A DNA stretch of 51,583 nt from JBFWYO01 sp050186335 (GTDB lineage Bacteria; Pseudomonadota; Alphaproteobacteria; Bin65), in assembly GCA_050186335.1 (NCBI GenBank), contig JBFWYO010000025.1, positions 1 through 51,583 on the forward strand, written 5' to 3'. Each line of letters starts with the position of its first letter. The stretch's first letter is position 1. The notes under the pieces are model-generated. The model searched no databases. It worked only from the letters and a program-made list of their open reading frames with translations, and was not told where the DNA came from. Of the stretch, positions 16,581-25,042 are shown piece after piece. The translations under genes and the position numbers were made by a program.

Positions 16581-18545
16581 ATGTCCGAGGAAATGCGCAA
16601 TGCGCTACCCTTGGGGCTGGAGTTGGACGGCTACCGGTTGGAGCGGGTGCTTGGGGCCGGCGGGTTCGGCATCACGTACCTGGCGGTGGAATTGTTTTCG
16701 GGCCGCAAGGTTGCGATCAAAGAATATCTGCCCAGCGGCCTGGCCGTGCGCGGCTCGGATTCGCGCACCGTGCATCCGAACAGCAGCGCCGATAAGAGCG
16801 AATTCGATTGGGGTCTCGACCGCTTCCGCCAGGAAGCGCGGATACTCACTACGTTCAAGCACGCGAACATCGTGCCGGTCCTGCGCGCGTTCGAGGCCAA
16901 CGGCACCGCCTACATGGTGATGGAGTATCAGGAAGGCACCAGCCTGGGCGCCATCCTGAAGACCGGCGTCACACTCGACGAAGCGGAAGTGGTCGAAATT
17001 CTCGGGCCGCTGATGGACGGGCTCGAGGCTGTGCACAATTCGGGCTTCCTGCATCGCGACATCAAACCGGACAACATCTATATCCGCACCGACGGCGCGC
17101 CCATGCTGCTCGATTTCGGCGCCGCCCGCCAGGCGATGGGCAACCGCAGCAAGAGCCTGACGGCGATCGTTTCCGCCGGCTACGCGCCGCATGAGCAATA
17201 TGAAACCGACGGCAACCAGGGTCCGTGGACGGACATCTATTCGCTCGGTGCGGTCCTGTATCGCGCGGTCACGGGTCGGCGTCCGCCCGAATCGTCGGCG
17301 CGCATGTCGGCCCAGTTCCGGGGCAACGATGATCCGATGGTGCCGGCTTCGGTGATCGCGCGGGGGCGATATTCCGACCACCTGCTGGCGGCCATCGATC
17401 GCTCCACCGCCATGCTCGAGCGCGATCGGCCGCAATCGATTCGTGAATTGCGCGCGCTGCTCGGCGACATGTCGAAGACTGCGACGGGGGCGACCACGCG
17501 TCTCGCTGCCGCAGCAAAGCAAACCCAGTCAGTCGCGGCAAAACCCGGTTTGTCGTCCAGGCCGCTGTCTGCGACGTCGGCCCGCGCCGCGACCGGCGAT
17601 CCCGCGCCGGTCGCCAAGAAGCGCTCGCCGACCCTGGTGCTCGGCGGCATTGTGGCGGTGCTTGCGCTCGGTGCCGTCGCTTACACGCTGACGACCGGCG
17701 GCAAGCCCACGCCGGTGACCAATCCCGCGAACGGCGACAATCCGACCATGATCGCGCAGAGCGAGACGAAAAAGCAGCAGGACCAGTTGGCCGGCCGCGC
17801 CAAGGCGGACGACGAGGCCAAAGCTAAGGCCGATGCGGCTGCGGCCGCTGCCGCCAAGGCGCGCGCCGACGCCGAAGCAAAGATGCACGCCGAACTTGGG
17901 CAAGCCCGGCGCGCCGAACAAGAGGCGCGGCTGCGCACCGAGTTGGAGGCATCCAAACGGGCCGAGGCGGAGGCCAGGGCAGCGGCAGAAGAAGCTCGCC
18001 GCCGCGCCGAAGCGGAAGCGCGCGCCAAAGCGGAGGCCGAGGCGAGACTGCAGGTTGAAGCCGCAGCCCGCGCCAAGGTCGAGGCCGACGCCAAGGCGGA
18101 CGCCGAGCGCAAGCGGGCCGAGGAGGCAAGAAAGCTCGAAACAGCCCGGCCGGCCCTACCGCCGGCGCGCCAACCCATGCAAGCTCCGGCGCAGTCGCCG
18201 GACCAGCACGCGGCGAACCCTTCCCTGGGTCCGTCCGGCGATTTGAGCCGGCTGTTCGTCGGCAAGACCAATTATTGGGGACCCACCCGCGACGGTCGAT
18301 CGCTCCGGGTCACGTTTCTGGCCGGCGGCCGGGTCGAAGTGATCAATGCTGCGGCGCAGGGCCAACGCGTCCGCGGCGTCATCGGGACGTGGCGCGTGCA
18401 GGGCAACAATCAGTTATGCCTGACTTGGCCCGGCGGCGGGCCGAACTCGGACGGGGCGGAGTTCTGCGCCCGCATCATCAAGGTCGGCGACGAATACACA
18501 GTGTTCGGTGCGTACGCCGGCTTTCGCGACAAGTTCAGGTTCTGA
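16581..18545 (+). CDS. Membrane Ser/Thr protein kinase with long coiled coil and C-terminal beta domain
   Basis: The protein has about 654 residues and starts with a Hanks-type kinase domain: P-loop GAGGFG (25-30), Lys47 in VAIKEYLP, HRDIKPDNIYI, DFGAARQ and the activation segment GYAPHEQY. All catalytic residues are present. A single transmembrane helix follows (LVLGGIVAVLALGAVAYTL). Next comes a TolA-like Ala/Glu/Lys/Arg coiled coil of about 120 residues (AEARAAAEEARRRAEAEA pattern), a Pro-rich linker, and a globular C-terminus with NYWGPTRDGRSLRVTFLAGG, IGTWRVQGNNQLCLTWPGG and FCARIIKVGDEYTVF. The last part looks like a lipocalin-like or cell-wall sensor domain, presumably periplasmic. ATG 16581 has GAGAGG nine bases upstream; ATG 16572 has no room for one. 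It is convergent with serA. Confidence 0.88.
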   Translation: MSEEMRNALPLGLELDGYRLERVLGAGGFGITYLAVELFSGRKVAIKEYLPSGLAVRGSDSRTVHPNSSADKSEFDWGLDRFRQEARILTTFKHANIVPVLRAFEANGTAYMVMEYQEGTSLGAILKTGVTLDEAEVVEILGPLMDGLEAVHNSGFLHRDIKPDNIYIRTDGAPMLLDFGAARQAMGNRSKSLTAIVSAGYAPHEQYETDGNQGPWTDIYSLGAVLYRAVTGRRPPESSARMSAQFRGNDDPMVPASVIARGRYSDHLLAAIDRSTAMLERDRPQSIRELRALLGDMSKTATGATTRLAAAAKQTQSVAAKPGLSSRPLSATSARAATGDPAPVAKKRSPTLVLGGIVAVLALGAVAYTLTTGGKPTPVTNPANGDNPTMIAQSETKKQQDQLAGRAKADDEAKAKADAAAAAAAKARADAEAKMHAELGQARRAEQEARLRTELEASKRAEAEARAAAEEARRRAEAEARAKAEAEARLQVEAAARAKVEADAKADAERKRAEEARKLETARPALPPARQPMQAPAQSPDQHAANPSLGPSGDLSRLFVGKTNYWGPTRDGRSLRVTFLAGGRVEVINAAAQGQRVRGVIGTWRVQGNNQLCLTWPGGGPNSDGAEFCARIIKVGDEYTVFGAYAGFRDKFRF

Positions 18546-18548
18546 AGC

Positions 18549-18565
18549 GTGGCCTTCGGGGCCGC
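18549..18565. terminator. Short hairpin between convergent kinase and serA genes
   Basis: GTGGCC (18549-18554) can pair with GGCCGC (18560-18565), with one G-T pair, around the loop TTCGG. It fills the 34-bp gap between convergent stops. No T run is present on either side, so its role as terminator is only suggestive. Confidence 0.35.
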
Positions 18566-18579
18566 ACCTCGGCCGACGA

Positions 18580-20166
18580 TCAGAATTTCAACAACTTGAC
18601 CTGCGTCACGTTGGGCAGCGAGCAGATCTGCATCAGCACCATATCGCCGACCGCTTCGTCGATCTGGGCAAAGGCGATCGAATCGCCGCCTTTGTCCGCG
18701 CGGCCCAAATGGAACGTCGCGATGTTGATGCCCGCTTCGGCGACGATGTTGCCGAGCCGGCCGACGAAGCCGGGCTTGTCGATGTTGCGCACGAACAGCA
18801 TCTGCGGGCCGAGGCCGGCTTCGAGCGCGATATCGTCGATCTGGATGATGCGGGGCTTGTCGCCGCCGACCAGCGTCCCGCACACGGTGAACGGCCGCTT
18901 CTCGCCGATCACGGTCAGGCGGATGCGCGTCTGGTAGTCGACCGATTTCGCGGTCTTCGCCTCGTTGACCTCGATCTCGCGTTCCTTGGCGAGGATCGGC
19001 GCGTTGACCAGATTGATGCCGTCCAGCTGCGGGGCTAGCAGGCCTTGCAGGAGCGCCGCGGTCAGCGGGCGCGTGTTCAGGTCGGCGGCTTCGCCCTCAT
19101 AGTCGATGCGCACGGACTTGATCGCCTGGTCGTAGAGCTGGCCGACGAACGAGCCGAGCTGCTCCGCGAGCTTCATGTAGGGCTTGAGGCGCGGCGCCTC
19201 GGCGCTGCTGACCGACGACATGTTGATCGGATTGGTGATCGTGCCGGTCAACAGATAGTCCGAGATCTGCTCGGCAACCTGAAGCGCCACGTTCTCCTGC
19301 GCCTCTTCGGTCGAAGCGCCGAGATGCGGGGTGCAGATTACCTTCTCGTTGCCGAACAGCGGATGCTTCTTCGCCGGTTCGACCTCGAACACGTCGAGCG
19401 CCGCTCCCGCGACCTGCCCGCTATCGAGCGCGATCTTCAGGTCGGCCTCGTTGATCAGCCCGCCGCGCGCGCAATTGATGATGCGCACGCCTTGCTTCAT
19501 CTGCGCGAACGATTTCGCGTCTAGCAGGTTGCGGGTGGAATCGGTCAGCGGCGTATGCAGGGTGATGAAGTCGGCGCGCTTCCAGAGTTCGGGCAGTTCG
19601 ACCTTCTCGATGCCCAGATCGCTCGCGCGCTGCGGCGACAGATACGGGTCGAACGCCAGCACCTTCATGCGCAGGCCCTTGGCGCGGTCGGCCACGATGG
19701 TGCCGATATTGCCGCAGCCGACGATGCCGAGCGTCTTGCCGGTCAGCTCGACGCCCATGAAGCGGTTCTTTTCCCACTTGCCTTCGTGCGTCGAACGGTC
19801 GGCTGCCGGCAGCTGCCGGGCGAGCCCGAACATCAGCGCGATCGCATGCTCGGCCGTGGTCACCGAATTGCCGAACGGCGTATTCATCACCAGCACGCCG
19901 CGCGACGTGGCGGCGGGGACGTCGACATTGTCGACGCCGATGCCGGCGCGGCCGATGACCTTGAGATTCTTCGCGGCGCCCAGAATATCCGCGGTTACCT
20001 TGGTCGCCGAGCGGATCGCTAGGCCATGGTATCCGCCGATGATTTCTTTCAATTGATCCGGCTTCAAGCCGAGCTTGATATCGACGTGCAGACCGCGCTC
20101 GCGGAAAATCTCCGCGGCGCGGGGGCTCATTTCGTCGGAAATCAGAACTTTCGGCGCTTGCGGCAT
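18580..20166 (-). CDS. serA: D-3-phosphoglycerate dehydrogenase, long form with ACT domain
   Basis: The 528-residue enzyme oxidises 3-phosphoglycerate to 3-phosphohydroxypyruvate with NAD+, the first step of serine synthesis. The order is: N-terminal substrate half; NAD-binding domain with GIVGCGNIGTIVADRAKG; catalytic Arg in INCARGGLIN; Glu/His pair with CTPHLGASTEEAQENV; intervening ASB domain; and C-terminal ACT domain (MLFVRNIDKPGFVGRLGNIV onward) that normally binds serine for feedback control. The start is ATG 20166 (MPQAPKVLISDEMS, the usual family start) or ATG 20184. It lies 42 bp downstream of serC on the same strand and almost certainly forms an operon with it. Confidence 0.97.
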   Translation of the reverse strand: MPQAPKVLISDEMSPRAAEIFRERGLHVDIKLGLKPDQLKEIIGGYHGLAIRSATKVTADILGAAKNLKVIGRAGIGVDNVDVPAATSRGVLVMNTPFGNSVTTAEHAIALMFGLARQLPAADRSTHEGKWEKNRFMGVELTGKTLGIVGCGNIGTIVADRAKGLRMKVLAFDPYLSPQRASDLGIEKVELPELWKRADFITLHTPLTDSTRNLLDAKSFAQMKQGVRIINCARGGLINEADLKIALDSGQVAGAALDVFEVEPAKKHPLFGNEKVICTPHLGASTEEAQENVALQVAEQISDYLLTGTITNPINMSSVSSAEAPRLKPYMKLAEQLGSFVGQLYDQAIKSVRIDYEGEAADLNTRPLTAALLQGLLAPQLDGINLVNAPILAKEREIEVNEAKTAKSVDYQTRIRLTVIGEKRPFTVCGTLVGGDKPRIIQIDDIALEAGLGPQMLFVRNIDKPGFVGRLGNIVAEAGINIATFHLGRADKGGDSIAFAQIDEAVGDMVLMQICSLPNVTQVKLLKF

Positions 20167-20208
20167 GACGTCACCAACGGCCATCGAATGAATGAAAAAG
20201 ACGGACGA

Positions 20209-21396
20209 TCAGGCGGCTTGCGCCAACTGGCCGCGAACCTCGCCATAAGCCCAGGACAGCCACGGCATCAGCGCTTCAATGTCCGACGTCTCGATGGTCG
20301 AGCCGCCCCAGATGCGCAGGCCCGGCGGCGCGTCGCGATACGAACCGATGTCGAACGCCGCCTGTTCCTTCTCGAGCAGGCCGGTGAATTTCTTGGTGAA
20401 CGCGGCCTGCGCGTCCGCCGTCAGGGTCGCCACCGCCGGATCGACGATCTTCAGGCAGATCGAAGTGCAGGAGCGGATGTCCTTGCGCGCGGCCAGGAAA
20501 TCGATCCACGGGTTGGCCGCGACGAACTTCTCGATCACCGCCAAATTTGCTTCCGAGCGGCCGATCAGGCCATTCAGGCCGCCGACGCTTTCGGCCCATT
20601 TCAGCCCGTCGATCGCGTCTTCCACGCACAGCATCGACGGGGTATTGATCGTTTCGCCCTTGAAGATGCCTTCGTTGATCTTGCCGCCCGCGGTCAGCCG
20701 GAAGATCTTCGGAATCGGCCACGCCGGTTTATAGCTCTCGAGCCGTTCGACGGCGCGCGGGCTCAGGATGAGCATCCCGTGCTGCGCTTCGCCGCCGAGT
20801 ACTTTCTGCCACGAATAGGTCGTCACATCGAGCTTGTCCCACGGCAGGGCCATGGCGAACGCGGCCGAGGTGGCGTCGCAGATTGTCAGCCCCTGGCGGG
20901 CCGCGGCGATCCAATCGCCGTTCGGCACCCGCACGCCCGACGTCGTGCCGTTCCAGGTGAACACTACATCGCGCGCAAAATCCACGGTGCGCAGATCGGG
21001 GATCTCGCCGTAGGGCGCTTCGAGGACGCGGTTGTCCTTGAGCTTGAGTTCCTTGATAACGTCCGAGACCCAGCCCTTGCCGAAACTCTCCCAGGTCAGC
21101 AGGTCGACGCCGCGCGGCCCGAGCAGCGACCACAGCGCCATTTCGACCGCGCCCGTGTCGGAGGCCGCGACGATGCCGATGCGGTAATCCTTGGGCACGC
21201 CGAGCACGGCGCGCGTGCGGTCGATGACCTCTTGCAGCTTGGCCTTGCCGGCGGACGCGCGGTGCGATCGGCCGACCACGGCGCCGGACAGGACATTCGG
21301 CGACCAACCCGGACGCTTCGCGCACGGACCCGAGGAAAAATGCGCGACCCGCGGCTTGAGGGACGGCTTGGGCTGCTGCAGCGACGGCGCCGGCAT
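20209..21396 (-). CDS. serC: Phosphoserine aminotransferase
   Basis: The 395-residue PLP enzyme transfers the amino group of glutamate to 3-phosphohydroxypyruvate, the second serine step. It is the long variant common in alphaproteobacteria, beginning near FSSGPCAKRPGWSPNVL. The PLP lysine is in TTYSWQKVLGGE, and the cofactor/substrate segments VFTWNGTTSGVRVPNGD and CDATSAAFAMALPWD are present. ATG 21396 has GAGGA about 8 bases upstream; a longer upstream frame is not supported. Together with serA it gives the phosphorylated serine pathway except SerB, which is not in the window. Confidence 0.96.
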   Translation of the reverse strand: MPAPSLQQPKPSLKPRVAHFSSGPCAKRPGWSPNVLSGAVVGRSHRASAGKAKLQEVIDRTRAVLGVPKDYRIGIVAASDTGAVEMALWSLLGPRGVDLLTWESFGKGWVSDVIKELKLKDNRVLEAPYGEIPDLRTVDFARDVVFTWNGTTSGVRVPNGDWIAAARQGLTICDATSAAFAMALPWDKLDVTTYSWQKVLGGEAQHGMLILSPRAVERLESYKPAWPIPKIFRLTAGGKINEGIFKGETINTPSMLCVEDAIDGLKWAESVGGLNGLIGRSEANLAVIEKFVAANPWIDFLAARKDIRSCTSICLKIVDPAVATLTADAQAAFTKKFTGLLEKEQAAFDIGSYRDAPPGLRIWGGSTIETSDIEALMPWLSWAYGEVRGQLAQAA

Positions 21397-21530
21397 GACG
21401 GAAATCCTCGATTGCGGGATGGTCGAAAGCGAATGCGGCCGGAGTTTATGGAGGGTGCTGCACTGCGTCAATTGCCTCAAACCCCAGCATTTTCGCGTGC
21501 GGCAGCTTGCCGCGCCGGCCCGAAAATCGC

Positions 21531-23339
21531 TCAGGACTTGAGCGCCACGGCGAGCCCGGCAAGCGTCCCGGCCGCCGCCGCGGTGGCCAGGATGGTCGCG
21601 GCCAGGCCGATGACCCAGCGCGCCGCCGGCGACGGGTGTCCGAACGCGGCGCCAAGTCCAAGCGCCGGCTCGAATCGGGCGGCCGAGAAGCGGCACGCAC
21701 AGCCGAGCGCAAAAGCGCCGACATAGGGACCAGGCTCAACGCCGGCCCGCTGGCAGACGGCAAGCGCGCAACATGTCCCGATGCTCGCTGCCACGTAGGG
21801 ATGGCTGAGCGCCGACAACAATGCGCCGGCTGCGGCGGCAAGGCCGAGCCATTGCCATGCCGCCAGTTTCGGCGCGAGCGCAACCGCGCGCGGCACCACG
21901 GCGTCCAGCGCCGCGGTATCGAGCAGGACCAGTGCGACCGCCAGCGCGGCGACGGCGGCGACGATTTGCGCGCCGTCGAGATCGCGCAACGCATCGCGGA
22001 CGGCGACCGTGCGCGCCAGGATCGCCAGCGCCGCCGCGCCGCCCAATGCGGCGGCCATGCCGACGGCATCCGCCGCGCACAGCGCAAACGCTGTCACAAT
22101 GATGGCGGCGACGGTCCCTCGTTGGGTGTCGGTGCCCAGCGTCGGCGGCGTAGCCGGCACGATATCCAGCGCGGTGCGCGCGCGGTCGACGGCGTTCGAT
22201 TCGCCATGCACCAAGACGATGTCGTTGGCCTCGAGCGGGACCATCGGCGCTTTGGCGGCAAACCAGCGGCCGCTGCGGCCGACATCGAGCGGCAGCAGAT
22301 CGAAACGCGGCGTCAGTGCGAGTTCGGTCACGGTGCGCCCGATCAGATTGGAGCCGATCGGCACCACCAGCGGCGCCACCTTGCCGTCGACGCCGGTCGA
22401 GTCGGTCCGTTGGATGTAATCGACGGTCAGATTTGCGTCTTCGGCGAGCATGCCAATGAACGGCGCGGTGCCGCCGACGATCAGAATGTCGCCGGCATCG
22501 ATATCGTCCTGATGAAAAGGCGGCGTGTGGATCGCCTCGCCGCGAATGCGGGCCCGCACCTGCAAATCGGGCAGCGCGGAAATCCGCTCGCCCTGGAGGG
22601 TAGCGGTCAGATATCGCGCGTTCGGGCCGATGCCGACGCGCGCCAGCACGTCGTCGTCGGCCGGTCGGCGATGGCTGTCGGCCGTAGGGGCGGGGGCGCC
22701 TTTGACCGTCACCTCGCGCAGGAACAGCACCAGCAATACGGCGCCGAGGGCGCCGAACGCTGGCAAAGTCAGATCGAGCGGGCCCAAGGGTTTGCGGCCG
22801 AGCGTCCATAAAGTGCCGGCGACGATCAATAGCGGGCCCGACGTCAGCAGCAGCACGGCGCCGCCGGCGAGCGCGGCCAAGGCGGTCGGCCACACGCTGT
22901 CGCCGTGCGCTTCCTCGCTGTGCGGCTCGATCGATGCGGCATAGCCGGCCACGGTCGAGGCGGCCGGCACGAACGCGCCGACGATAGCGGCCATAAACAG
23001 GCGGGTCATGCGACGCGCCGCATTGCCCTCGCGTCCATGCGTCGGATGGAACAACCGCGCAATCAGGCCGGTTTCGCGTGCCGCGCGCCCAAGGATCGCC
23101 AGCGCGACCATCGCGATGATCGCCGGATTGACCGCAACCATGAAGACGCGCTCCGCAGCCAGCATGTTCTCGCGGCGGCTGTCCAACACCGGCGCGACGA
23201 CGAACACGACGACGACGAGAAACAGCACGACGATGCCGCCGATGATGTTGCGCCGCACTGGTACGGCATAAATCAACAATGCCAGCACGGCGATGCCGAG
23301 GCCCAGCACCTGATGAGTTTCGGGCGATACGTTCAGCAC
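21531..23339 (-). CDS. SLC13/DASS-like permease with TrkA-C (RCK_C) domains
   Basis: The 602-residue inner-membrane protein has an N-terminal hydrophobic half (VLGLGIAVLALLIYAVPV, IVVLFLVVVVFVVAPV, PAIIAMVALAILG, FMAAIVGAFVPAASTVAGY, then LALFV-type helices). A soluble middle holds two RCK_C/TrkA-C-like modules (about residues 270-420: IDAGDILIVGGTAPFIGM and LIGRTVTELALTPRFDLLPLDVGRSG, NDIVLVHGESN). Another hydrophobic block with about six helices closes the protein. This split by paired TrkA-C domains is typical of SLC13-family anion or dicarboxylate permeases. The substrate is unknown. GTG 23339 is chosen because GGGGGAG lies 6 bases upstream; earlier frame extension overlaps the divergent GST region. 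Confidence 0.82.
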   Translation of the reverse strand: MLNVSPETHQVLGLGIAVLALLIYAVPVRRNIIGGIVVLFLVVVVFVVAPVLDSRRENMLAAERVFMVAVNPAIIAMVALAILGRAARETGLIARLFHPTHGREGNAARRMTRLFMAAIVGAFVPAASTVAGYAASIEPHSEEAHGDSVWPTALAALAGGAVLLLTSGPLLIVAGTLWTLGRKPLGPLDLTLPAFGALGAVLLVLFLREVTVKGAPAPTADSHRRPADDDVLARVGIGPNARYLTATLQGERISALPDLQVRARIRGEAIHTPPFHQDDIDAGDILIVGGTAPFIGMLAEDANLTVDYIQRTDSTGVDGKVAPLVVPIGSNLIGRTVTELALTPRFDLLPLDVGRSGRWFAAKAPMVPLEANDIVLVHGESNAVDRARTALDIVPATPPTLGTDTQRGTVAAIIVTAFALCAADAVGMAAALGGAAALAILARTVAVRDALRDLDGAQIVAAVAALAVALVLLDTAALDAVVPRAVALAPKLAAWQWLGLAAAAGALLSALSHPYVAASIGTCCALAVCQRAGVEPGPYVGAFALGCACRFSAARFEPALGLGAAFGHPSPAARWVIGLAATILATAAAAGTLAGLAVALKS

Positions 23340-23523
23340 GCGAATCTCCCCCTGCGCGGCGCGCGGACGCCCGGTCGCAATCTCGCGCCGTCGGGGCGGG
23401 ATAGTAGCGGACTGGCCGTCGATCGTCTGCGGCAGCAATCTCATGCGTCTGGCGAGGTTTTGCGGCTTGCCGGTTGCGAGCCAGCGCGCCACACTCGCCG
23501 CCCATTCGGTCGGGAGCAGGGCG

Positions 23524-24225
23524 ATGCAGCGGATTTTGTATGAACTGAAGGGGCGCGGCGATTTGCGGTTCAGCCCCTACTGCTGGCGCGCGCTGATGGC
23601 GCTGGCGCACAAGGGTATCGCGGTCGAGCGCGTGCCGCTCAATTACACCGCCATGCCGGAAAAGCTCAATCCGCTGGGCGCGAGTGCGGTGCCGGTGCTG
23701 GTCGACGGCGATAACGCCATCGCCGACTCTTGGCTGATCGCGCAGTATCTCGAAAGAACTTATCCGGACCGGCCGTCTTTGTTCGGCGGACCCGTCGGCG
23801 AGCAATTTGCCGCCTTCGTCAATCGTTGGGCAGATCGCGGACTGCATCCGACGCTGATGCATGTTATCGCGCACGATATTTACGATAATGTCGACGCAGT
23901 CGATCAACCGTACTTCAAGAAGACGCGCGAGACGCGTTTGGGCAAATCGCTCGAGTACATCCGCCGCGACAGCCAGGCGACCGCGGCGGGACTGACGAAA
24001 ATTCTCGAGCCGCTGCGGGCGCAACTGGCGGCGCAGCCGTTCCTGTCCGGTGCGGCGCCGCTGTATCCCGATTACGTGGTGTTCGGCACGCTGCAGTGGT
24101 CGCGCTGCGCCAGCACGTTTCCGTTGCTCACGGCGGACGACGTGCTGTGGGCGTGGCGCGGGCGAATGCTGGATCTTTACGGCGGCCTCGGCCGGAACGC
24201 GGCCGCTTGCGATGAAGTCGCGTAA
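23524..24225 (+). CDS. Glutathione S-transferase family protein (beta-etherase-like)
   Basis: The 233-residue cytosolic protein has a thioredoxin-like N-terminal domain (ILYELKGRGDLRFSPYCWRALMALAHKGIAVE; then the cis-proline in SAVPVLVDGDNAIADSWLIAQYLE) and an all-helical C-terminal domain. The active-site region FSPYCWRALMALAHKG resembles GSTs related to LigE/LigF beta-etherases, which cleave aryl ethers with glutathione, but the real substrate is unknown. GGGAGCAGGGCG precedes ATG 23524, giving a good ribosome-binding site. It diverges from the permease gene. Confidence 0.85.
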   Translation: MQRILYELKGRGDLRFSPYCWRALMALAHKGIAVERVPLNYTAMPEKLNPLGASAVPVLVDGDNAIADSWLIAQYLERTYPDRPSLFGGPVGEQFAAFVNRWADRGLHPTLMHVIAHDIYDNVDAVDQPYFKKTRETRLGKSLEYIRRDSQATAAGLTKILEPLRAQLAAQPFLSGAAPLYPDYVVFGTLQWSRCASTFPLLTADDVLWAWRGRMLDLYGGLGRNAAACDEVA

Positions 24226-24345
24226 AACCTTGAATTCAAGCAGTAATTGAACGGCCGCGGGGTTCATCCGAGGTTCATCGGGAAGGCGTAAAAGCTACCA
24301 CTACACCGACGCCGGTGCCCCGCCGGCTCAACCGAAGGACCGCCC

Positions 24346-24954
24346 GTGAAACCTCTCCGCCTCTTGATTGCCGCCATTTTTCTCGCCGTCCCGCTGGCCG
24401 TGCCGATGGCGTCCGCGAGCGCCCAGGATATTTGGAGCACCAAAGCCTCGTATTCTGCGGACCGCAAAATCGACACCCAGGGCCTGCCGCCGGCATCCGC
24501 CAAGGTCTACGTCACGCCCGAGGCCGAGCGTTGGGAGATGCTGGTCGAAGGCCGCAAGAGCGTCATGCTGTTCCGCAAGGACCGCAAGCAGGTGTTCGTG
24601 CTGCTCGACGATCAGCGCAAATACATCGAGATCCCCGCCGAGCAATCGGAGTTGCCCGGCGTCAAACCCGAAGGCGACGTGCAGTTGACCGCCGCCGGCA
24701 ACGAAACCATCGAAGGCATACCGACCACAAAGTACCGGATGACGGTGCAATCGAACACCAGCGGCCGCTTCGAAGGCTTCGTGTGGGTCTCGGCCGACAA
24801 TATTCTGATGAAGATGGACGGCGTCGGCGGCGCCGAAGGTCAGACTGCGAAGATCGCCGTGATCATGCAGAACGTTCGCGTCTCGCCTCAGGACCCGAAA
24901 CTGTTCGAGATTCCGCAGGGCTACACGAAGCTGGATCCGCCGAAGCAGCAGTGA
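24346..24954 (+). CDS. Secreted DUF4412-like protein
   Basis: The 202-residue product has a signal peptide (MKPLRLLIAAIFLAVPLAVPMASASAQ) and a beta-rich mature domain. The pattern 'VYVTPEAERWEMLVEGRKSVMLFRKDRKQVFVLL', 'KYIEIPAEQ', 'GNETIEGIPTTKYRMT' and 'GFVWVSADNILMKMDG' matches the LolA/LppX-like fold seen in DUF4412-type periplasmic proteins that may shield lipophilic ligands. No catalytic residues are evident and it has no cysteine. The GTG start at 24346 has AAGGA about 7 bases upstream. It is a single gene ending at a good terminator hairpin. Confidence 0.72.
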   Translation: MKPLRLLIAAIFLAVPLAVPMASASAQDIWSTKASYSADRKIDTQGLPPASAKVYVTPEAERWEMLVEGRKSVMLFRKDRKQVFVLLDDQRKYIEIPAEQSELPGVKPEGDVQLTAAGNETIEGIPTTKYRMTVQSNTSGRFEGFVWVSADNILMKMDGVGGAEGQTAKIAVIMQNVRVSPQDPKLFEIPQGYTKLDPPKQQ

Positions 24955-24980
24955 TGCGAATCGGCTATACGTGCCGGACG

Positions 24981-25002
24981 AAGGGCCCCGCAAAGGGCCT
25001 TT
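24981..25002. terminator. Terminator between the DUF4412-like gene and the liv-amidase operon
   Basis: AAGGGCCC (24981-24988) pairs with GGGCCTTT (24995-25002), with one G-T pair, around a 6-base loop. It lies 26 bases beyond the DUF4412-like stop, and in the other direction about 40 bases beyond the amidase stop, so it can serve both convergent transcripts. Confidence 0.6.
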
Positions 25003-25042
25003 CCGATTCGAGCGACTCGGCCGCTTGGATCGATGGCCCGCG

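Noticed and set aside
20167..21530. Riboswitch or attenuator upstream of serC and between serC and serA
   Set aside because: I looked for conserved stem-loops with a T run and found no convincing structure in the short gaps.
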